NCBI RefSeq assembly: GCF_014650675.1
Contig: NZ_BMVK01000003.1
Location: 496,001 to 560,000 of the forward strand
Direction: 5' to 3'
DNA: 64,000 bases
From: Streptomyces anulatus
Lineage (GTDB): Bacteria > Actinomycetota > Actinomycetes > Streptomycetales > Streptomycetaceae
Shown here: positions 59,146 through 64,000 of the stretch, one piece after another
Numbering within the stretch: the stretch's first letter is position 1
Layout: each line of letters begins with the position of its first letter
The notes under the pieces: model-generated
What the model saw: only the letters and a program-made list of their open reading frames with translations
Databases searched by the model: none
What the model was told of the DNA's origin: nothing
Program-made: the position numbers and the translations under genes

Positions 59146-60290
59146 GTCCAGAAGTCCCGCATCACCTGCGGTGCGGCGGGCCCGGACATCTCCATCTGGG
59201 TGAGCAGCACGGCGACGGCGCCCGTGGACGGGACGATGTGCGCCGTGGTGCCGGTGCCGCCGACCCAGCCGTAGCGGCCGAGGACGTTCCAGGGGGCCGC
59301 GATCTCGACGTCCACCGCACCGCCGAACCCCCAGCCCTGGCCCTCCGTGAACAGCCCGCTCGCCGCACGCTGCTCGGGGGTCAGGTGGTCGGTGACCATC
59401 TGGCGGACCGACCCGGCGTCCAGCACCCGGCGGCCGTCGTCGCTCAACCCTCCGGCGAGCAGCATCCGGCCGAAGGCGGCCCAGTCGTCGACGGTCGAGA
59501 CCAGGCCGCCCGCGCCGGAAGGGAAGGCGGGCGGGCTGCTCCACTGCCCGTCCGGGGCGTCCACCAGCACCGGATCGTCGCCGCTGTCCGCCCCGGCCCG
59601 GTAGGAGCTCGTGAACCGGTCCAGCGCGGCGGGCTGCACGGCGAACCCGGTGTCCGTCATGCCGAGGGGCTCGAACAGCCGCTCCGCCAGATACGCGGGC
59701 AGCGGGCGGTCGGCGACCCGGGCGACGAGGACGCCGAGGATGTCGGAGCACGTGTTGTAGAGCCAGCCGTCGCCCGGCTGGTGCAGCAACGGGATACGGG
59801 ACAGCGCGGCCATCCAGGCGTCCGGCGCGAGGACGGCCTGCGGCTGCGGCGGGCCCTGTTTCAGCTCGGCGAACAGCGGGGCGACGGCCGGGAGCGAGAA
59901 GTCGGACGGGAAGCCGTATCCGGCCCGGAAGGTCAGCAGGTCCAGCAGGGTGATCGGGCGGACCGCCGACACCACGTCGTCGACCGGGCTCCGCGGGGTC
60001 CGTACGACCAGCGGCGAGGCCAGCTCGGGCAGCCAGGCCGCGACCGGGTCGGCGGGGGCGATCAGGCCGTCCTCGACGAGCGTCATGGCGGCCGCCGCCA
60101 CGATCGGCTTGGTGATCGAGGCGATCCGGAAGAGCGAGTCCCGTCGCATCGGCGCGGACCCGGCGAGGCCGGCCGTGCCGGCCGACGCCACCTCGGTCCG
60201 TCCGCCCCGGGAGACCAGGGCCACCGCGCCCGGCATCGACCCCTTGGCGATGTGGGCGTCCAGCAGTTCGTGCAGGGGGGTGGTGGTCAT
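59127..60290 (-). CDS. Serine hydrolase of the beta-lactamase/esterase (class C-like) family
   Basis: 387 residues from ATG 60290 (MTTTPLHELLDAHIAKGSMP). The nucleophile motif SxxK is in IASITKPIVAAAAM (about residue 57), the tyrosine motif is LYNTCSDILG in place of YSN, and a late WGGTG-type WVGGTGTTAHIV replaces KTG. No signal peptide. Such proteins are often esterases or D-aminopeptidases rather than true antibiotic-hydrolysing enzymes. Confidence 0.88.
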   Translation of the reverse strand: MTTTPLHELLDAHIAKGSMPGAVALVSRGGRTEVASAGTAGLAGSAPMRRDSLFRIASITKPIVAAAAMTLVEDGLIAPADPVAAWLPELASPLVVRTPRSPVDDVVSAVRPITLLDLLTFRAGYGFPSDFSLPAVAPLFAELKQGPPQPQAVLAPDAWMAALSRIPLLHQPGDGWLYNTCSDILGVLVARVADRPLPAYLAERLFEPLGMTDTGFAVQPAALDRFTSSYRAGADSGDDPVLVDAPDGQWSSPPAFPSGAGGLVSTVDDWAAFGRMLLAGGLSDDGRRVLDAGSVRQMVTDHLTPEQRAASGLFTEGQGWGFGGAVDVEIAAPWNVLGRYGWVGGTGTTAHIVPSTGAVAVLLTQMEMSGPAAPQVMRDFWTYAAGF

Positions 60291-60462
60291 GGGTCGTCCT
60301 TCGTCCGCTACCGCGTGTGCTGTCGGAGGCCTGCGCCCCGGGAGGTGTCCCGCAGCGTCCGACCGCGGGTGGTGGGCCGTGCGCGGCCCTCGGACAGGAG
60401 GACGCGCGCCGACCGTAAAAGGAAGCATTCGGGCCGAAAATGGAGACTCCCGGACCGCCCCG

Positions 60463-60655
60463 GACTCATCGGTTCCGCCCGGGACTCATCCGACTCGGCT
60501 ACGGACTCATCGGCTCCGCACCGGAATCATCCGACCCGGATCCGAACTCATCTGCTCCGCACCGGAATTATCCGTCCCGGATCCGGAGTCATCGGTCCCG
60601 GCTCCGGAATCGTCGGCCCCGCCCCGGAATCGTCCGTCCCGGCTCCGGAATTATC
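60463..60655. repeat. Array of ten phased short repeats (non-coding)
   Basis: Ten copies of GA(A/C)TCATC or close variants, each followed by C(C/G)G-CCCGG-type sequence, start at 60463, 60483, 60504, 60524, 60545, 60565, 60586, 60607, 60627 and 60648. The spacing is 20 or 21 bp throughout. This fills most of the 466-bp gap 60291-60756; the remainder shows nothing. Confidence 0.85.
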
Positions 60656-60756
60656 GGCCCCGCTCACCTTCGCGGGCCCCGCCGCTCGGCGGCGGCCTCA
60701 TCGGTGCGGCCCGGGGTTCATCGCCCCGGCCCCCGCCCCGGCCCCCGTCGGTGGGT

Positions 60757-61641
60757 TCATCGCCCCTTCCCTCGCCGTACCAGCAGGTCCGCCACCACCG
60801 GCAGGTGGTCGGAGGCGACGGTCTCCGGCACCCACGCCTTCCGCACCGTGATCCCGGTGCCCGGCCCGCCCTTCGACACCGCCACGAAGTCGATCCGCTT
60901 GACCGGGTCCTGCGCCGGGAAGGTGGGCGCTCCCGGGTCGGCGTCCGCCAGCTCCCGCCACAGCGGGGACAGTTCGGGGGCGTCGGGCTCCGCGTTGAAG
61001 TCGCCGAGCAGGATCCGCGGGCCCCGGTCCTCGGCCATGATCCGCCGGGTGTCGGCGACCTGGGCGACGCGTACGGCGGGGTCCGGGCGGTAGTCGAGGT
61101 GGGTCACGTACACGTGTACGGGCAGGCCCCGCACCCGTACGACGACCTCCCCGAACCCCGGGGCGGGGGCCGGGACCGGGTTGGGGTCCTGGGTGGAGAG
61201 CCGCGTGATCTCGTGGTTCTCGGCGCCCACGATCCGGTGGCGCGACAGCACGGCGACCCCGTACTCCGCCCGGGGGCCGCCCGGTCGGTCCGGGTCCAGG
61301 CTGTAGATCGGCGCGAAGGAGACGTGCATGCGCAGCCGCCGCGCCAGCTCTCCGGCGAGATCCCGCCACTCGCTGCGGTCGCCCCAGTGCCGGTCGACTT
61401 CCTGAAGGCCGATCACATCGGCGTCCAGCGCACGGAGTTCGGCGGTCTGACGGTCCAGGTCGAAGACGCCGTCCACCCCCGCCCCGGCGTGGATGTTGTA
61501 CGTGGCGACCCGCAGCGGCAGGTCCCCGCCGGAAGGGGGGCGGGCCGTCGTGGCGGCGGCGGGCGGCGCGACGAGGGCACCCAAGAGGGATGCGGCGAAC
61601 AGAAGTTGAGGGATACGAGAGGTACGGCGACGCAGCGACAT
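60757..61641 (-). CDS. Secreted endonuclease/exonuclease/phosphatase-family hydrolase
   Basis: 294 residues from ATG 61641 with a signal peptide (MSLRRRTSRIPQLLFAASLL, ending near PPAAA). EEP motifs: VATYNIHAGAG, DVIGLQEVDRHW (metal Glu), HVYVTHLDYRPD, ILLGDFNAEPDAPE, KRIDFVAVS, and final His in ASDHLPVVADL. Substrates of secreted members include nucleic acids, sphingomyelin or inositol phosphates; nothing here decides. Confidence 0.88.
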   Translation of the reverse strand: MSLRRRTSRIPQLLFAASLLGALVAPPAAATTARPPSGGDLPLRVATYNIHAGAGVDGVFDLDRQTAELRALDADVIGLQEVDRHWGDRSEWRDLAGELARRLRMHVSFAPIYSLDPDRPGGPRAEYGVAVLSRHRIVGAENHEITRLSTQDPNPVPAPAPGFGEVVVRVRGLPVHVYVTHLDYRPDPAVRVAQVADTRRIMAEDRGPRILLGDFNAEPDAPELSPLWRELADADPGAPTFPAQDPVKRIDFVAVSKGGPGTGITVRKAWVPETVASDHLPVVADLLVRRGKGR

Positions 61642-61755
61642 GGCTCTCCAACCGGCCGAAAATCGCGCACTTTGTCAGGTCAGCGTCGAGAACCGTACCG
61701 CCCGGCCGCCGCGAGGTCCCACCGGCGCGGCGGGTCCGGGGGCACGGAAATCGAC

Positions 61756-61815
61756 TTGTACGTTGTACAGGACCTGTCTTACGCTGTATATCAACGAAGT
61801 CCTCTACGCCGTACA
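61756..61815 (+). promoter_or_regulatory. Promoter and repeated TetR-type operators before the MFS exporter
   Basis: TACGTTGTACA (61759-61769), TACGCTGTATA (61780-61790) and TACGCCGTACA (61805-61815) are direct copies of a TAC-N3-GTA dyad. A possible promoter is TTGTAC (61756-61761) with TACGCT (61780-61785), so repressor binding would overlap it. The TetR gene at 63598 is the natural candidate. Confidence 0.6.
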
Positions 61816-61887
61816 GTGCCGAATGCCGTACGGCCCTCCGGAGCGAGCTGTCACCGCACCGGACCCCCCGGAGCCCAAGGAGTCCGC

Positions 61888-63468
61888 ATGACGGCGCCCG
61901 CCGCACAGCGACCAGACCTCGCCCCCCAGGGGCATCCGCAGCGCTGGCTGATCCTCGGCGTCATCTGCCTGGCCCAGCTCACGGTGCTGCTCGACAACAC
62001 CGTCCTCAACGTCGCGATCCCCTCCCTCACCGCGGAGCTGGACGCCTCCACCTCCGACGTGCAGTGGATGATCAACGCCTACTCACTCGTCCAGGCAGGT
62101 CTGCTGCTCACCGCCGGCAGCTCCGCCGACCGCTACGGGCGCAAGAAGATGCTGATCGTGGGCCTCGCCCTGTTCGGCGTCGGCTCGCTCGTGGCCGGGC
62201 TCTCCCAGTCCTCGGGTCAGCTCATCGCGGCCCGCGCCGGGATGGGTGTCGGCGGCGCGCTGCTGCTCACCACCACGCTCGCCGTCGTGGTCCAGATCTT
62301 CGACGAGACCGAGCGGGTCAAGGCGATCGGGATCTGGTCGACCGTCGCCTCCCTCGGCTTCGCGGCGGGACCGCTGTTCGGCGGGTTCGTCCTCGACCAC
62401 TTCTGGTGGGGCGCGATCTTCCTGATCAACATCCCGGTCGCCCTGATCGCCCTGGTCGCCGTCGCCCGGCTCGTACCGGAGTCGAAGAACGGCCAGGGGG
62501 AGCGCCCCGACCTGCTGGGGGCGCTGCTCTCCACGATCGGCATGACCGCCGTCGTCTTCGCGATCATCTCCGGGCCCGAGCACGGCTGGGCGTCCGGCCA
62601 GGTGCTGCTGACGGCATTTGTCGGGGTCGCGGTGCTGGCCGGGTTCGTGCTGTGGGAGCTGCGCATTCCGCACCCGATGCTCGACATGCACTTCTTCCGG
62701 AACCAGAAGTTCGTCGGTGCGGTGGCGGGGGCGATCCTGGTCGCCTTCGGGATGACCGGCTCGCTCTTCCTGCTCACCCAGCATCTTCAGTTCGTCCTCG
62801 GTTACGGGCCGTTGGAGGCGGGTCTGCGGACCGCGCCGATGGCGCTCACCGTGGTCGTCCTCAACCTCGCGGGCCTCGGCGCGCGCATGGTCCAGAAGTT
62901 CGGCACGCCCGTCGTCATCGCGGCGGGGATGAGCTGCCTGGCCGCCGGTCTCGCCGCGATCGCGGTGCTCGGTGGGGGCGACGGCGGGTACGGCGGCATG
63001 CTGTTCGGCCTGGTCGTGATGGGCGTGGGTGTCGCCTTCGCGATGCCCGCGATGGCCAACGCCATCATGAGCGCGATCCCGCCGGAGAAGGCCGGAGTGG
63101 GCGCGGGGGTCAACGGCATGCTCGCGGAGTTCGGCAACGGGCTGGGGGTCGCGGTGCTCGGCGCGGTGCTGAACGCCCGCTTCGCCGCCCTGGTGCCGGC
63201 CGCCGTCGGCGCCGCCTCGCTGCCCGCGGCCCTGGCCGCCGCCGACGGGCCCGCCGCCCGGGAGGAGATCAAGGAGGCCTTCGCCTCGGGCCTGGAGGTC
63301 AGCCAACTGGCGGGCGCGGTCGCGGTGCTGGCGGGCGGACTGCTCGCCGCGTTCCTGCTGCGCCGGGCCGAGCGTGCGGAGGCGCGTCCGGCCGTGGCCG
63401 CGAAGGAGCCGGTGGCCGAGACCGCGAAGGCCGGGGACCGGGCAGACTCGACGGGACCGGCGGCATAG
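61888..63468 (+). CDS. MFS multidrug exporter of the DHA2 (14-helix, EmrB/QacA) family
   Basis: 526 residues from ATG 61888 behind AAGGAG. Fourteen predicted helices; motif A is GSSADRYGRKKMLIVGLALF, motif D1 is LLDNTVLNVAIPSL in helix 1, and motif C-like GLGFAAGPLFGGFVL lies in helix 5. Proton-driven drug/H+ antiporter for export of an unknown toxic compound. Operators upstream and a TetR-family gene 129 bp downstream in the same direction indicate ligand-inducible control. Confidence 0.92.
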   Translation: MTAPAAQRPDLAPQGHPQRWLILGVICLAQLTVLLDNTVLNVAIPSLTAELDASTSDVQWMINAYSLVQAGLLLTAGSSADRYGRKKMLIVGLALFGVGSLVAGLSQSSGQLIAARAGMGVGGALLLTTTLAVVVQIFDETERVKAIGIWSTVASLGFAAGPLFGGFVLDHFWWGAIFLINIPVALIALVAVARLVPESKNGQGERPDLLGALLSTIGMTAVVFAIISGPEHGWASGQVLLTAFVGVAVLAGFVLWELRIPHPMLDMHFFRNQKFVGAVAGAILVAFGMTGSLFLLTQHLQFVLGYGPLEAGLRTAPMALTVVVLNLAGLGARMVQKFGTPVVIAAGMSCLAAGLAAIAVLGGGDGGYGGMLFGLVVMGVGVAFAMPAMANAIMSAIPPEKAGVGAGVNGMLAEFGNGLGVAVLGAVLNARFAALVPAAVGAASLPAALAAADGPAAREEIKEAFASGLEVSQLAGAVAVLAGGLLAAFLLRRAERAEARPAVAAKEPVAETAKAGDRADSTGPAA

Positions 63469-63511
63469 CATCGGAGCGGACGCGCATACCGGACCGTCAG
63501 CGTCCGGTACG

Positions 63512-63531
63512 CCGTCCTTCCGGCAGGACGG
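63512..63531 (+). terminator. Hairpin between exporter and regulator
   Basis: CCGTCCT-TCCGGC-AGGACGG (63512-63531); the core CCTTCCGGCAGGAC is repeated at about 63543. May attenuate read-through into the regulator. Confidence 0.5.
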
Positions 63532-63597
63532 CTCGGTCCCGCCCTTCCGGCAGGACCGATCGGCGGAGAGGTCCGCGCAAGACGAGGAGAGTGCGCC

Positions 63598-64000
63598 ATG
63601 GTGTCCGAGTCCGACCGCGAGTCCGTGTCCGAGCCCGAGCCGGATTCCGGGGCCGGGGCCGGGGCCGACCGTCCGAACAACCCCGCGCGGACCAGCGTGT
63701 GGCTGGACCGGCAGACCCCCTCACGCTCCCGCAGGTCCGAGTCCCCGGCGGGCCTGGACCGCAACCGGATCACCGAGGCGTCGGTGCGGCTGCTGGACGC
63801 CGACGGCCTCGCCAAGTTCTCGATGCGCCGGCTCGCCGCCGAGCTGGACGTCACCGCGATGTCCCTCTACTGGTACGTCGACACCAAGGACGACCTCCTG
63901 GAACTGGCGCTCGACTCGGTCTACGCCGAGATCGCCCCGCCCCGCGAGGACGCCGACTGGCGGGACCGGCTGCGGGATCTGGCCCGCAGCTACCGCGAAC
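63598..64000 (+). CDS. TetR-family transcriptional regulator (partial, cut by window end)
   Basis: 134 residues are visible from ATG 63598. An acidic disordered leader (SEPEPDSGAGAGADRPNNPA) precedes the DNA-binding domain NRITEASVRLLDADGLAKFS with helix-turn-helix MRRLAAELDVTAMSLYWYVD, then TKDDLLELALDSVYAEI. The style is that of the TetR/C (TetR proper) branch, which controls drug exporters. Probable repressor of the MFS gene upstream. Confidence 0.88.
   Translation, partial: MVSESDRESVSEPEPDSGAGAGADRPNNPARTSVWLDRQTPSRSRRSESPAGLDRNRITEASVRLLDADGLAKFSMRRLAAELDVTAMSLYWYVDTKDDLLELALDSVYAEIAPPREDADWRDRLRDLARSYRE

Noticed and set aside
60463..60655. Possible CRISPR array
   Set aside because: Repeats are short (about 8-15 conserved bases), degenerate, and directly adjacent at a 20-21 bp period, leaving no unique spacers; no cas genes are nearby.
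60440..61093. Rightward ORF with repetitive peptides over the repeat array
   Set aside because: The repeat period is not a multiple of three, so units fall in changing frames, and the frame continues antisense through the EEP hydrolase gene.

Overview
The window is high-GC actinobacterial DNA, almost certainly a Streptomyces chromosome. Supporting signs are the strong G/C bias at third codon positions, many GTG starts, an SSI-family protease inhibitor, SigE- and ECF41-type sigma factors, an exact copy of the streptomycete parS palindrome (17545-17558), and a pSAM2/SLP1-type integrative and conjugative element (AICE). The parS copy hints that the locus lies in the broad origin-proximal half of the chromosome, but no oriC is present.

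Layout. 1-5449: housekeeping genes (partial hypothetical, SEC-C/DUF5926 protein, anti-sigma-type ATPase, glycerophosphodiesterase, HtrA-like protease). 5536-8036: tRNA-Ser(TGA) followed by a small patch with a decayed GntR/UTRA gene, an amidohydrolase and a divergent MarR regulator, lying between two direct copies of a terminator-like segment. 8059-9949: Cys-rich peptide, prim-pol protein, small secreted protein. 10085-14960: five overlapping genes matching the mycobacterial igr steroid side-chain module (two acyl-CoA dehydrogenases, MaoC-DUF35 hydratase subunit, MaoC subunit, Ltp2-like thiolase). 15131-22656: SigE-type sigma factor, acyl-CoA ligase, parS, a 1386-residue PAS/pseudo-kinase/receiver protein, SSI inhibitor. 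22948-23359: tRNA-Ser(GCT) and tRNA-Arg(ACG).

23360-42169 is an AICE integrated in tRNA-Arg(ACG), bounded by 49-bp identical att repeats. It carries int-xis-repSA, spd/transfer genes, traSA, a KorSA-like repressor with three matching operators, and a Nudix gene resembling the pSAM2 exclusion factor Pif. Its cargo (31657-36951) is visibly AT-richer than the rest: a divergent pair of units encoding a DNA methyltransferase on one side and an SMC/RecN-like ABC ATPase, a small winged-helix-type middle protein and a PD-(D/E)XK nuclease on the other. I read this as an ABC-three-component type defence system coupled to a modification enzyme, and it is the most interesting item in the window. A further regulatory block with two more GntR regulators follows. 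Beyond attR, 42170-43566 is a remnant of an earlier related element ending in a diverged third att copy.

43621-64000 returns to chromosome: ECF41 sigma factor with its NDH-2-like oxidoreductase, a secreted esterase, a secreted trypsin-like protease, an XRE-NACHT-membrane protein, DUF2797 protein, amidohydrolase, a two-component system with two glycosyltransferases, a beta-lactamase-family hydrolase, a non-coding array of ten repeats phased at 20-21 bp, a secreted EEP-family hydrolase, and an MFS exporter with a TetR-family regulator cut by the window end.
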